Assembly: GCA_033807775.1 (NCBI GenBank)
Contig: CM066319.1
Span: 138,434,983 to 138,498,982, forward strand
DNA length: 64,000 nt
Source of the DNA: Saussurea involucrata
Taxonomy: Eukaryota > Streptophyta > Magnoliopsida > Asterales > Asteraceae
Reading direction: 5' to 3'
Under the pieces are notes generated by a model, which saw only the letters and a list, made by a program, of their open reading frames with translations, was not told the origin of the DNA and made no database searches. Below are positions 10,677-21,469 of this stretch, piece by piece. The number at the start of each line of letters is the position of its first letter. Position 1 is the first letter of the stretch. The translations under genes and the position numbers were made by a program.

Positions 10677-11392
10677 TGTTGGTGATTTTAGTGAAATCAT
10701 CGGTTCATTTTATGTAATTGGATTCACAAGATAATAATGGGGTTGGTAGCTAAGCTATAACATGAGTTAGGAGGTGTGGGGTGCACACTCGTGTAAGCTA
10801 ACTAGAAGCCGGGATTGTTGGATGGTTATGATTGGCGTGTTACTAGAGTTCTAATGAACTGGGGCGCCAGTTGACTGGCACGGAGACTGGTGCCAGGTTC
10901 TGTTAAGTTTGCTGGCACGGATGGTGGCACCAGTTGACTGGCGCGGAGACTGGTGCCAGGTTCTGTTAAGTTTGCTGGCACGGATGGTGGCACCAGTTGA
11001 CTGGCACGGAGACTGGTGCCAGCTTCTGAAGTCGTTCATGGGGCCGGTTGTGGCACCAGTTGACTGGCGCGGAGACTGGTGCCGACTTCTGGAATGTTTC
11101 CTTCATTTTTTGTAACCGCCAACATTAATGTCCACAATCAATCTCATTCAATGAGATATTATTATCAGTATCAATATAGGGTCGGTTACTATTCTCAAGA
11201 TGTTTAAATAGGATCGATTTCTGCCTAAATCGATACCGAGAATTGAGATTATCCTCGAGTGAATTTCGTGATACCCGGGAAGAATAAGGTCGAAATATCA
11301 CTTAAGGAAAGCGAGCTCTCACGTGATCTCTTTTTCTTTATCCAAGTACTAATCACTCTGTTTCTCCCTCGATTTTCTACAATTCCCCAACA
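10677..11392 (+). repeat. 3' LTR of copia A (716 bp)
   Basis: Starts TGTTGGTGATTTTAG after the polypurine tract and ends CAATTCCCCAACA. The 5' partner is outside the window, so the right limit rests on the TG...CA rule. It contains a 63-bp minisatellite at 10863-11095. Confidence 0.78.
10863..11095 (+). repeat. 63-bp minisatellite with hairpin units in copia A LTR
   Basis: Four copies start at 10863, 10926, 10989 and 11052, an exact 63-bp period. Each contains an inverted repeat with 9-bp arms GGCACCAGT and ACTGGTGCC about 14 bases apart (for example 10926-10934 with 10949-10957). The first copy has GGCGCCAGT. The fourth has diverged in the spacer. Confidence 0.9.
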
Positions 11393-13176
11393 TTTAATTT
11401 ATATTATAGTGTCCAATTTGGCTTTTAGATATAAGAAATATATCGTAACTTATGGCATGTAAGAGTTGTCAATTTCTGGTTTGAAATAAAAAATGAGATT
11501 TTGGAAATGTTGCCTAGGATCTTAACGAATGTGTTAAGCATTAGCTAAGTGTCTTATTAAATGATTGGGTGATTGGAAGTAAGGAAAGGGATAATTAAGG
11601 TATGGATATTCTATTCCTTTGACTCGAGGGTAACCGGTTGCATTCCGGAAATCCCATCCATCTTGATAGATGTGATTCCGAGCCTAACGGTTCCGAATAC
11701 TTTATAAGAAACTTTGTTTTTGTTTCAAGATCTTGGTTTATGCTATTACATTGAATTTGCTTCATGATTTGAGCATGTTATCGAAAGAGTCTAATTATAT
11801 ACTTTAGGACTTCGTGTTAAACGTAATTTGCATGATTTCTAAATGAATTGATTTTTGAAGTTATGATCCGTTTTTGGTTGATTTGACAAATACTCCCTGA
11901 ATTGTTTTCATTGTTTTGAATACTATGATGCGATCCATTGTCGCTTGAATTGATTAATATGAAACTTGAGATTTGATTTAAAAATTGATGGAACCATTGA
12001 TTTAACGGCACTAGTTTTCTTGATTTTGAACTAAACTCATCACTTGGGCCACGGGTGTTGAGATGCCTTCCGTGGTGGCTATTAATAACCATGGTGTTCT
12101 CGTAAAGGCTAAGGCCAAGCCAAATAGGGGACGTAGGATACATCCAAGAGCCGAATACCAGATAATGTCTGGTTCTCGGATAAAACCGATTACCGTATAG
12201 AGCCGAATACTAGAAAATGTTTGGTTACCGGATAGAGCCGAATACCAGAACTAAACTAGTTACCGAGGAATGGGTGGTGTTGTGCCCGACATTGACATTC
12301 AATGTCTAATTGGACTAATAATTAGAAAACATATTATTGCAATATAGGTGACTTATTGATTTTTTTAAGAAAACATGATTTCTACATTCTTTATTAACGT
12401 TCACAATGGTTTCACTACAATTGTTTTACATTAACTTTTATTTGAACTTATATTATGTTCACACCGTTATGCACATTATCTGCCCATTGAGCGATTTTGC
12501 TCAGCCGATGTGTCTTTTGTTTCCTCGGCAGATTTAGGTTCTACTCCAAGGATGGGTTGAAAGATCGAGATCAATGGAAGTAAAAAGGACGTAGGATTAA
12601 CTTTTGTATATCGGATTGTATAATCTTTTGGGGTAACTTCAAACGATATCACTTTGGGTTTTGTAATTATGTTTAAGTATCGTTTTAAGTTAACCGTTAT
12701 TTTTGGGAAGTTTAGTACATGTCTGAATTGTGGTGTTTTTTAGTTTTGATCCGATTACCGGATTGTACACCTTCTGTCATACGTTGCGCGGGACAGAGGT
12801 GTCACGGAGTATGCCCAGCGATTGTGCCCAAGGGCACTTTCGCACCTAATGTACCACCTACGATACATTTCCAATTATTGTGACATGCGATTGTGCCCAA
12901 GGACACTCTTGCTGTCACTTTCGCACGAAGTGTATCGAGAGTCAAATCATCCTGGAAATTGTGACATGCGATTGTGCCCGAGGGCACTCTTGCACCGAAG
13001 GGGCAGAGTCCCGAAAATTAAGCAGTTCGACCGATTAGCTGCATGCATGGCTTAACTAGACCTAAGTGACTTAATACTTAAGCAGTACCCCTGATTTTTA
13101 ATAATTCAACTTAACGACGAAGAGAAACTTAAATCCTAACGGGAAATTGTCTTACCTAAAAATCACGAGTGTTACA
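11393..13176 (-). repeat. 3' LTR of element T (partial)
   Basis: On the minus strand the LTR starts TGTAACACTCGTG right after the polypurine tract AAAGTGGGGAGGAT (13177-13190). It continues left at least to the copia A insertion at 11393; the far end is outside the window. It includes the hairpin cluster at 12824-12987 and a degenerate repeat of CCGAATAC-type words at about 12150-12255. Short ORFs within have no recognisable domain. Confidence 0.7.
12824..12987. repeat. three spaced palindromes in the T LTR
   Basis: GTGCCC/GGGCAC palindromes at 12824-12837 and 12974-12987 and an imperfect one (GTGCCC/GGACAC) at 12893-12906, each inside a longer similar block ATGCGATTGTGCCC. Spacings are 69 and 81 bp. 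The arrangement is like the GC-rich palindrome clusters in three other LTR families here. Confidence 0.8.
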
Positions 13177-13302
13177 ATCCTCCCCACTTTAAGAAGGATT
13201 TCGTCCTCGAAACCATCCCTTAATCAAACAAATGAGGGTATCGCCTCCGAATGTGTTCCTCGGCCTCCTATGTTACATTTGTGCCACGGTGGTGCTTCCA
13301 TT
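13177..13302 (-). pseudogene. element T chromodomain C-terminus and polypurine tract
   Basis: Minus-strand frame WKHHRGTNVT, a TAG stop, then EAEEHIRRRYPHLFD: the tail of the chromodomain-like module that ends Tekay/Del polyproteins and helps target integration to chromatin. It ends near the polypurine tract at 13177-13190. Its N-terminal part is across the solo LTR at 27071. Confidence 0.75.
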
Positions 13303-14267
13303 TGTAAGACCCTCAAATTTGGAAAGAACAACTAATTTTCAATTTTCAATTTTCAATAATACATCAAATAAAGTTGAAATTCCTTTTTACAAATCAATAC
13401 TTGAATGACCTCAAATAAAATTCTAGATTTAACCCCAACAATTCATAACCCAAGTCTTATACGAGGGCTAAATATAGGTCGGTTGTTACTAAACCCAAAA
13501 ACAATTGCTATCTCCAATGTGCGGAATGCTTTACCCAATGGTTACACTCTTCTCGTGAATCTAGCTAGCACTCAACTCTTCACGGAACCGCTAGAACCAT
13601 TCCCCAACGAGAACTTGATCCGCATGTTGAAAAATAAAAAGGTTAGGCTAACACCTAGTGAATTCAAGAGTTTTCATCTTAATTATATAAATCCTTAAAC
13701 TGAAAGGATGCAATTTAAATCACGATGTATAAAATGACATACATTCAATATGAGAACAACCCATTTTCCAAAAACATGCAATTTCTTTTGTGATGAGAAC
13801 CCCAATATAAAACATTCCTTTAAAATATAATCTCAACCTAAAACTCACCCAAACGTGAACAATGATTAATTAATAAAAACGAGGATAAAACTTTATTATC
13901 TGAAATATCCAAAACACGGATGGAACAAAATACTCAACCCATAAATCATGGATAAAAACCCTTACATAAACTGTCACCAAAATCAATGGATAATACTCAA
14001 CACCCCAAAATAACCAATTTAAACAATAAACCACATCGGGAGCATCAAATTGTAGATAATCTTTGTCTTCAAATAATATATCCAAGATCCACCATTCGGT
14101 GATGGGGGAGACCGATTCCAATGAATGTGACGGAACACAAAAGCAGGTCACATATCTATGTTAGATGAGCGTCATTTAAGGATAAAACATTCATTAACAT
14201 CAACCTTTCCGGGTCTATAGTTAACGAGTCAACACGCTCAACACCTTTATGTTTATTGCTTGGATAG

Positions 14268-14361
14268 TCATCAAGGTCAACCCCTCTAGGTCTGTACCTT
14301 AGAATTTCGTGCACTCATCAAGTTCAACCCTTCTAGGTCTGTACCTTGGAATTTCCAAACA
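14268..14361. repeat. 47-bp tandem duplication in solo LTR S
   Basis: Two copies starting at 14268 and 14315 sharing TCTAGGTCTGTACCTT and flanking words, with a few substitutions. No function is evident. Confidence 0.75.
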
Positions 14362-15225
14362 TCCCAATTAAGCTCGTTCACAAGAAATTGCAATTATTGG
14401 TCAATGGAGGATGCCTGACTCAAAAATCCCACATCTTACTCCCATAAGACCCTATTCCTAATTCAAGTTACATTACAGAGATATTTATCCCACTCAAACT
14501 AACTCCTATGCCTATGAATCTATTGCATTACAGTCTAAAACATTACATGACTCCAAATGAATGAACTAGCGCATTCAAAACATGTAATTCTCAAATAAGA
14601 TGCAATAAATGCAAATCATAACCAAAGATCTACATTGAGCTATCAAAATCGGACAAATGTCCCCAAGACCCAACAGAGTCAAAATCGATCCATAAGCTCA
14701 ACTAATTAAATGGCTGTTTATTAAAAGTCATAAATTGCATTAAAACCTAAATAACACACGTTTATGCAAACCTATACTCCAAATACATGAATAACCCAAA
14801 ACACACTTTCAATACGCCCCATAACACAATGTATGCATTTATCCAAAACACACGCTAAAAGTGCATCTTCACCAAACGACCTCCATTAATAAGGTAAATT
14901 GTCAAAACACATATATTTATGATTCATTTATCAAAGTACCCGAAAATTCCAAACATCCGAAATAAGTAAAACTCTTCAAATACTACAACGTTTGATAAAA
15001 ATCATGTAAATCACATAAACACCTTAAAATGGACATTTTTGGCATGTAGAATGTTTTCACAAATCAACTTGAACTCATCGTGCTAGGTTATGTTAAACCT
15101 ATTTTTCATCCAACTTGCGAAATCTTCTTGCTACCTAGATAAATCATGTGTAATCACCAAATCAATGAAGGGACTTTAAAAACAAAATACCAATTTTATA
15201 CGAATATTTGAAGATTGATGACTTA

Positions 15226-15345
15226 GGGGCTGTTTACTTGCTCTTTCCGGGGAAGTGTTGTCCGGGTAAGAGTGTTGTCCCGGGTAAGTGTTGTCTCCGG
15301 TAAGTGTTGTCCGGGTAAGAGTGTTTACCAAGTGGTTTTTGGTAA
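15226..15345. repeat. left terminal inverted repeat and subterminal repeats of H
   Basis: The TIR GGGGCTGTTTACT is followed by about four direct repeats built on GTGTTGTCCGGGTAAG between 15255 and 15325, then AGTGTTTACCAAG. Such repeats are usual binding sites for the PIF/Harbinger Myb-like protein or transposase; that role is inferred. Confidence 0.82.
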
Positions 15346-15726
15346 GTGCTTACCGATAAAAAATGACCATTTTAACCCTTTTGTAATTATATGCCAAATT
15401 AAATGTAATTATTTCTATTATAAATCATTTAATGGAGGAGAAAACAAACTTCATACTTTAAGTAATTGTTTACCAACAATATACACTTTTTCTATATAAA
15501 AAATTAGACAACAAAATATAACTTTCATACTTCAAAATAAACTACGGAACATATTACTAGTCATTCACATTTAAATACAAACGGAATACGAAACATTAAT
15601 ATCAAAAAGAAATTGTTTGTTTTTTCATCCACGACAAAATAAAACTTAATTTGAAGCATTTGAAAACAGTTGAGTTGCAATCTGATCCCGCAAATTAGCC
15701 ATATATCCATTGTCTTGAGAAGCCCC
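15346..15726. other. AT-rich 3' flank of the H transposase gene
   Basis: Between the subterminal repeats and the transposase stop. AT-rich with no recognisable coding sequence; probably 3' untranslated sequence of the minus-strand transposase gene. Confidence 0.55.
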
Positions 15727-16222
15727 TCATTGTACTTCAACATTTTCTTCTTCACTGCCTCCTCCATGTTCCTCTTCCGCAGTAAACATGGCACCCTCAT
15801 CGTATTTCATAAACAACTGATCTTGGAAATTGCATCTTCTTATAAAATTATGGATTGCAAAACAAGCAACCACAACCTCAATTTGTTTGGGAAAAGGATA
15901 AGAAGCCATTTGCTTCAAAAACGGGAATCTTGCTTTCAAAACGCCATACGCACGTTCAACAACGTTTATAAGTTGTGCATGTGCATGATTAAATTTCCTC
16001 TTTAGTTACCGCACGTCTGCGTCGAAAATCAGCTAACCAATACCTCGTGTTGCGATAAGGAGTCAAAAATCCACGGGTATTGGGGTATGCAGCGTCACAA
16101 AGATAATATTTATCTGCATTTATAAATACAATTAAAAAAATACAGGAAAATAATAATATCTCACTATTAGAAAACAATAATACGTACTTGGCGGACGAAA
16201 CGAAAATCTCGAATTTGGGTCA
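15727..16222 (-). pseudogene. H transposase, C-terminal exons (second D and E)
   Basis: Downstream of the copia B insertion the minus strand reads FDPNSRFSFRPP, then a GTACGT splice donor and an intron ending TGCAG near 16115. The next exon has DKYYLCDAAYPNTRGF, with the second catalytic Asp. After a one-base frameshift around 16000 comes NVVERAYGVLKARFPFL, with the catalytic Glu, then ACFAIHNFIRR and an acidic tail ending at 15727. This matches DDE_Tnp_4 transposases of PIF/Harbinger, which cut at TTA targets. Confidence 0.88.
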
Positions 16223-16283
16223 AATGCTGTTGGGATAATCTCATACATAGTAAAAGTACTAGATATGTAAATAAGGCAAAGAT

Positions 16284-16400
16284 GAAAAAGTGTGACCTTT
16301 TATATGAAAAGGTGCGACCTTTCATATGAAAAGGTGTGACCTTTCATATGAAAAGGTGTGACTTTTCACCCATAACCGCCACCATATGAAAAGGTGTGAC
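16284..16400 (+). repeat. 22-bp tandem repeats in copia B U3
   Basis: Four adjacent copies of a unit close to AAAAGGTGTGACCTTTCATA plus a fifth, displaced, copy near 16386-16400. Each holds a near-palindrome AAAGGT...ACCTTT and a CATATG. They sit 50-165 bp upstream of the TATA box and recur in the 3' LTR. The position suits an enhancer, as in the repeated boxes of tobacco Tnt1 U3; function is inferred. Confidence 0.85.
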
Positions 16401-16446
16401 TGTTTAGTGAACAGTTGCAATGGTTCATTGGCACCGGTTGATCTAG

Positions 16447-16454
16447 TATAAATA
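16447..16454 (+). promoter_or_regulatory. TATA box of copia B
   Basis: TATAAATA in U3, downstream of the 22-bp repeats. Transcription would be expected to start about 30 bp further, near 16480. The same box is at 21689-21696 in the 3' LTR. Confidence 0.75.
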
Positions 16455-16863
16455 TGAAGCATATGTAACAGATTATCATATACAAAAAAACACATATTCT
16501 CTCAAATTCTCTCAAAGTTCTTCATTGTTCTTCATCATGGAAACATAGTTTGATTTGTCAGGTTCAAAAGTTCGATTCTTGAACGGGTTGTTGTATCCTC
16601 TAGATAGACGTCCAGTCGATACCATACGAAGGACGAATTTCTGTCTAAGGACACTGCTTTGCAGGCCTCAATCCAACAAACGTTCTTCTTCAAATTTGTG
16701 ATCAAGAAACTCGAGTTAGTCATTTTCTCCTTGAAACTTTGATTATGTATTTTTCGTTTATATGTAAATTTCATATATACATATCTATATATATAAATTC
16801 AGTTTTCCATTTGATTCAAGATTGTATGTTACGAATTTCAATTCGTGTACATAAGGTCTAACA

Positions 16864-16884
16864 ATCTTAGACAGAAATTTCGTT
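16864..16884 (+). other. primer-site region of copia B, complementary to its own LTR
   Basis: Three bases after the LTR, where a tRNA primer site is expected, lies CTTAGACAGAAATTTCGT (16866-16883). It does not match tRNA-iMet, tRNA-Asp or other plant primers I know. It is complementary to 16633-16649 of the LTR: 14 contiguous pairs, one bulged T, three more pairs. The pairing direction would place a 3' end facing into U5, as a primer must. Confidence 0.7.
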
Positions 16885-16888
16885 GACA

Positions 16889-17535
16889 ATGGAAAACTCT
16901 TCCTTGTTGAAATCGAATGTGGAGAAACCCGAAAAATTGAAGGGTTCCGATTTTAGAAGATAGCAACAAAAGATGCTCTTCTACTTGACGACTTTGAAAG
17001 TGTCTAACGTGCTTACCGATCAAGCACCGACACCGCCGGTTGGAGAAGGAGAAAACGCCCCATCCCAAATTGAATTGGCTATGTTCCAACGATCCTTGGA
17101 TATTTGGAACGCCAACAAATATAATTGTCGGAATTTTATTCTTAATGGTTTGGATGATGGTCTTTATGACATATATTCATCCTTCACAACGCAAGAGAAA
17201 TTTGGGAGTCATTGGAATCAAAGTATAAGACGGAAGTCGCTTGTTCCAAACGATTTATCGTGGGCAAATTCCTAAACTACAAGATGACGGATTCCAAACC
17301 GGTCGTGAAACAAGTAGAAGAAATGCAAATCTTGGTCCATGAATTGGAAGTCGAAGGCATGGGCATCAACTCTAATTTTGTTATTGGTTCAATAATTGAC
17401 AAATTACCTCCATCCTGGAAAAAATTTAAACTCTATCTTAAACATTTGTCCGAGGATATGAGTTTTGAGCAATTGATACTCAAATTGCGGGTGGAGGAGG
17501 ACAACCGGATGAACGAGAAGGTGGATGCAATCTAG
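16889..17535 (+). pseudogene. copia B gag, N-terminal part
   Basis: ATG at 16889 (MENSSLLKSNVEKPEKLKG) starts a copia gag. A TAG at 16961-16963 interrupts it, the frame changes near 17200, and the new frame carries VIGSIIDKLPPSWKKFK and LSEDMSFEQLILKLRVEED, homologous to copia A gag. A TAG at 17533-17535 separates it from the rest, which continues in the same frame. The protein would form the particle shell. Confidence 0.85.
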
Positions 17536-18332
17536 TTGGAACCAAATGCAAACATGGTTACCGGAAACTCATCAAAGTCAAAGTTCCAAAAAGGAAAGGG
17601 AAAGGCGATGGGTTTCAAGCAAAATGTCAATGCTTCAAACCCACTATCCGTACAACGAAGGCCTTTCAAGAAGCATGTGATGAGTTGCTGGGTATGCGGC
17701 AAGCCGGGGCATCGAGCGAAGGATTGCCGCCATAGGAGAAACCATGGTGGCGCCGGAGGAGGAGGTGCCGGTGGAAACCCCCATCAAGCCAATGTGGTCA
17801 ATGCTCCAAATCAATTCGTTGGAGTAATTGAGGCTTTTATGGTTACAAACGTGACCGATTGGTGGGTTGATACCGGTGCCACCAAACATATTTGTAACTC
17901 CAAGAACATGTTTGCTACATACCAAAAAGTTGATGATGAAGAACCCATGTATATGGGTAATGCCACGACCGCAAAAGTTGAAGGGAAGGGGAAGGTGATT
18001 CTCAAGCTTACATCGGGAAAGGAACTTGTGCTCACCAATGTCTTGCATGTACCGGCTATTACAAAGAACTTGATTTCTGGACCCACACTTAGTAACAAAG
18101 GATTCAAGATGGTGTTTGAATCTGATAAATTTGTGATTACTAAGGGTGGGATGTATGTTGGAAAGGGCTACCTAAATGAAGGGCTCTTCAAACTTAGTGT
18201 GATGGACAATGATGATGTAAATATTGTAAATGTTGTAAATAGCAAAAAAACTCTAGGCTCTAGCTCTGCTTCTATGTACATACTTGACTCTTCTTCCTTA
18301 TGGCATTCCCTTCTAGGACATGTAAACTTCTG
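17536..18332 (+). pseudogene. copia B gag zinc knuckle, protease and pre-integrase
   Basis: Intact CCHC zinc knuckle CWVCGKPGHRAKDC (about 17691-17732). The protease motif WWVDTGATKHIC follows at about 17860-17895, with DTGA. The GAG-pre-integrase start LWHSLLGHVNF is broken by a TGA near 18331. Roles are RNA binding, polyprotein cleavage and zinc binding before integrase. Confidence 0.88.
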
Positions 18333-19360
18333 ATCCTTACAAAGGATGACAAGACTTGGGTTATTACCCAAGTGTTCCATGGATAACAAGACAAAATGTG
18401 AGGTATGTGTTGAATCCAAATATTCAAGCCATCCACACAAATATGTTGAAAAGTCTAACCAAGTACTTGGACTTATCCACAACGATTTATGTGATTATAA
18501 AGCCACACCCACACGTGGAGGAAAGAACTATTATGTATCATTTATTGATGATTGCAGTAAAATATTGTTATGTATATCTAATACATACCAAAGATGAAGC
18601 TTTGAATATGTTTAATACATACAAGGCTAAAGTTGAAAACCAACTTGATAAAAGAATAAAATTTCTGAGATCCGATAGAGGAGGAGAGTATGAGTCTAAG
18701 GACTTTGCAGAATTCTGTTCTCATCATGGCATGGTTCACCAAACCACGGCTCCCTATACTCCACAACAAAATGGAGTGGTCGAAAGGAAAAATAGAACAT
18801 TGAAAAACATGATTAATTCAATGTTGATTACTTCGGGAGCACCACATAGTTTGTGGGGTGAAGCCTGCTTAACTGCAAATATGATACTTAACAGAATTCC
18901 TCATAAAAAGAGCGACAAATCACTTTATGAACTATGGAAAGGAAAACTTCCTTCCTACAAAAGGATGAAAGTGTGGGGTTGCCTTTCAAAGGTTCAAGTA
19001 CCTTTACCCAAAAGGACAAAACTTGGACCGAACACCATTGATTGTGTATATCTTGGTCCGGCAAGTAATAGTGCTGCTTATAGATTTCTGGTCTATAAGT
19101 CAAACAATGAAGATATCCACAACAACACAATTATGGAATCAATTGAGGCTGAATTCTTTGAACACATATTTCCTTACAAGGATAAAGGGAAAGAAATCTC
19201 TAATCCAAGGAAGAGAGTATGTGAAGTAGAGAACACCGATAGTGTTGAGAAACCAAATAAAGAAGGTACATTAAAGGCTCAAGAAGAAAACCTAGAGCCT
19301 AGAAGAAGTAAAAGGGGAAAGATTGCTAAAGACTTTGGACCCGACTTCATGACATTTGTT
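18333..19360 (+). pseudogene. copia B integrase
   Basis: After the stop near 18331 the frame continues with CEVCVESKYSS and catalytic D in IHNDLCDYK. A frameshift near 18560 leads to the frame carrying D in LRSDRGGEYES and E in TPQQNGVVERKNR. The C-terminal part includes VWGCLSKVQVPLPKRTKLG and ends in the RT linker KDFGPDFMT. The catalytic triad is complete although spread over two frames. Confidence 0.88.
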
Positions 19361-20897
19361 GTCGATGAAGAACCTCAATCCTATAAAGCCGCCATGGATT
19401 CATCGGAGGCACCTTATTGGAAAGAGGCTATTCAAGGTGAGATAGACTCCATTGTTCAAAATAACACATGGAGATTGGTAGATTTACCACCGGGTCACAA
19501 GGTAATTGGTCATAAATGGATCTTCAAGAGGAAATTGAGACCCGATGACACTATAGAGAAGTACAAAGCTCGACTAGTTGCCAAGGGGTACCGACAAAAG
19601 AAAGGTCAAGACTTCTTCGACACCTATTCATCGGTTACTATGATCACGTCTATACGGACGTTGATTGCGATAGCGGCTATACATAACTTAGAGATACATC
19701 AAATGGATGTGAAAACCGCGTTCTTGAATGGTGAATTAGAAGAAGAGATATATATGAAACAACCGGAAGGTTTTGTTGTAAAAGGCCAAGAGAACAAAGT
19801 CTGTAAGTTGATTAAGTCTCTTTATAGACTTAAACAAGCGCCAAAGCAGTGGCATGAGAAGTTTGATAACACTATGTTGTCAAATGGTTATCACATAAAT
19901 GAATGTGATAAGTGTGTTGATGTGAAAAAATACAAAGATGCTTATGTATGTTGATGATATGCTCATCATGGGATCAAACTTGGATGTAATAAACCAAACC
20001 AAGAAGATGTTAAACTCCGCATTTGATATGAAAGATATGGGAGTTGTTGATGTTATCCTTGGTATAAAGATTAAAAAGGATCCAAATGGTTACATCCTTA
20101 CCCAATCTCACTATGTTGAGAAGGTGTTGCGAAAGTTTGGTCATTATGATGACAAACCGGTTGTGACTCCATTCGATCCTTCAAGTCAATTGAAGAAGAA
20201 TCTAGGAGATAGTGTTGCTCAGTTGGAATACACTCAAGTTCTTGGAAGCTTGATGTATATCATGAACTGTACACGACCGGATATAGCGTATTGTGTGAGT
20301 AGACTTAATCGGTACTCACATAACCCGGGAAAAGACCATTGGTATGCACTAGTAAGGGTGCTTCGATATTTGAAATACACAATGGGTTATGGGTTACATT
20401 ATACAAAATACCCTCCCGTTCTAAAAGGGTATTGTGATGCTAATTGGATTTCCAACCATTCGGAGAGTAAGTCCACAAGTGGATATGTATTCACACTTGG
20501 TGGAGCAGCGATATCTTGGAAATCTTCCAAACAAACTGTGAATACCAGATCAACTATGGAAGCAGAATTTGTCGCATTAGACAAAGCCGCTGAAGAAGCC
20601 GAATGGCTAAAAAGCTTCCTAGAGGGTATTCCGTTGTGGCTGAAACCGGTGACTGCTATTGGTATCCATTGTGATAGTATGGCCGCTCTCACAAGAGCGA
20701 AGAATCAGATCTACAATGGAAAGTCCCGACACATACGAAGGCGCCACAACACTATAAAGGACTTGCTAAAAAATGGAATCATTTCCATTGACTATGTAAA
20801 GTCAAAGGAGAACATTGCCGATCCTTTGACAAAGGGCCCAACTAAAGAGCAAGTATCCTTCACGTCGAGGGGAATGGGCTTAAAGCCAACACAATGA
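19361..20897 (+). pseudogene. copia B reverse transcriptase and RNase H
   Basis: RT starts around SYKAAMDSSEAPYWKEA, with HKWIFKRK, YKARLVAKGYRQ and MDVKTAFLNGELEEEIY. A frameshift at about 19940 precedes the catalytic YVDD in MLMYVDDMLIMGS. RNase H carries KGYCDANWISN, STMEAEFVALDKAAEEAEW and IHCDSMAALTRAK, ending IADPLTKGP and MGLKPTQ with TGA at 20895-20897. Together these copy element RNA into DNA. The second frame (19938-20897) is uninterrupted. Confidence 0.9.
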
Positions 20898-21469
20898 GTT
20901 TCCTTGCAGATCCCATGGTCTAGGTTCAATAGGCAAACTAGTCGGGGACAACTCAAGAAGCAATTAAACAAAGGTATGCCTATTCCTATGATGTTTTCCT
21001 TTGTTTTCCGTTGATGATATAGGGTTGAATGTTACATTCTTAATAATGCTGATAGCTATTATGGTGGAATACAACGGAGTATTCTTGATTAGTATTACCT
21101 ATGTGAGATTGATGTGGGGTCGCATCTTTGAGGACGGATATGGCTACGTCTTCTAAAACTCTCATGAAGAAAGGATTGTTCACGACCGAAATGAACACAA
21201 CGGTAAGAGACAACTATGTATAAACATGATATGTGTGATATTCATTGCCTTGACTTACTACAAAACGTGGTTAGTTCAAGACTCTTCGTCACTACCCACA
21301 AAGTAGGTCCGGTGAATACTCACTAAGAACGGTTCAAGTCACCTAGACACCTTTTTTTGATGCATTTCATGTTTATTTCCTGAATAAGAACAATAAATAC
21401 TTTGAGAATATCTTATTTTCTATTCAAATGTGGGGTATTGTTAGAGTTTGAATAGAAAATGTGGGGTGT
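20898..21469 (+). other. copia B 3' untranslated region with duplicated polypurine tract
   Basis: No coding sequence. Before the 3' LTR the words CAAATGTGGGGTATTGTT and AAAATGTGGGGTGTTGTT occur within 45 bp, the second ending at the LTR border (about 21455-21469). The upstream copy looks like a duplicated polypurine tract plus LTR start. Confidence 0.7.

Larger units (their letters stand above)
1..11392 (+). mobile_element. Ty1/copia element A, 5' end outside window, split by TR-GAG1
   Basis: Plus-strand copia element in pol order gag, protease, integrase, RT, RNase H, 3' LTR. The 5' LTR and start of gag lie left of the window. It is interrupted at 162-7399; removing that insert and one copy of the 5-bp TSD (CTTGT, 157-161 and 7400-7404) restores a continuous gag frame. 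The 3' LTR ends at 11392 with CCCCAACA. The following TTTAA (11393-11397) would be one side of its own TSD, but the other side is not visible. RT has lost its N-terminal half and several stops are present, so this copy is dead. It sits inside the LTR of element T. Confidence 0.88.
16228..16863 (+). repeat. 5' LTR of copia B
   Basis: TGTTGGGATAATC to GGTCTAACA. U3 has tandem 22-bp repeats (16284-16400), then a TATA box at 16447-16454. Bases 16633-16649 (ACGAATTTCTGTCTAAG) are complementary to the sequence just after this LTR. Confidence 0.94.

Noticed and set aside
10863..13000. CRISPR-like regular repeats (63-bp and 69/81-bp spacing)
   Set aside because: The whole units are repeated, not only short repeats with unique spacers, and they lie inside plant LTRs.
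16535..16774. 79-residue ORF found in both copia B LTRs (also 21778-22017)
   Set aside because: It repeats only because LTRs repeat. It is antisense to the element, AT-rich, and has no domain.
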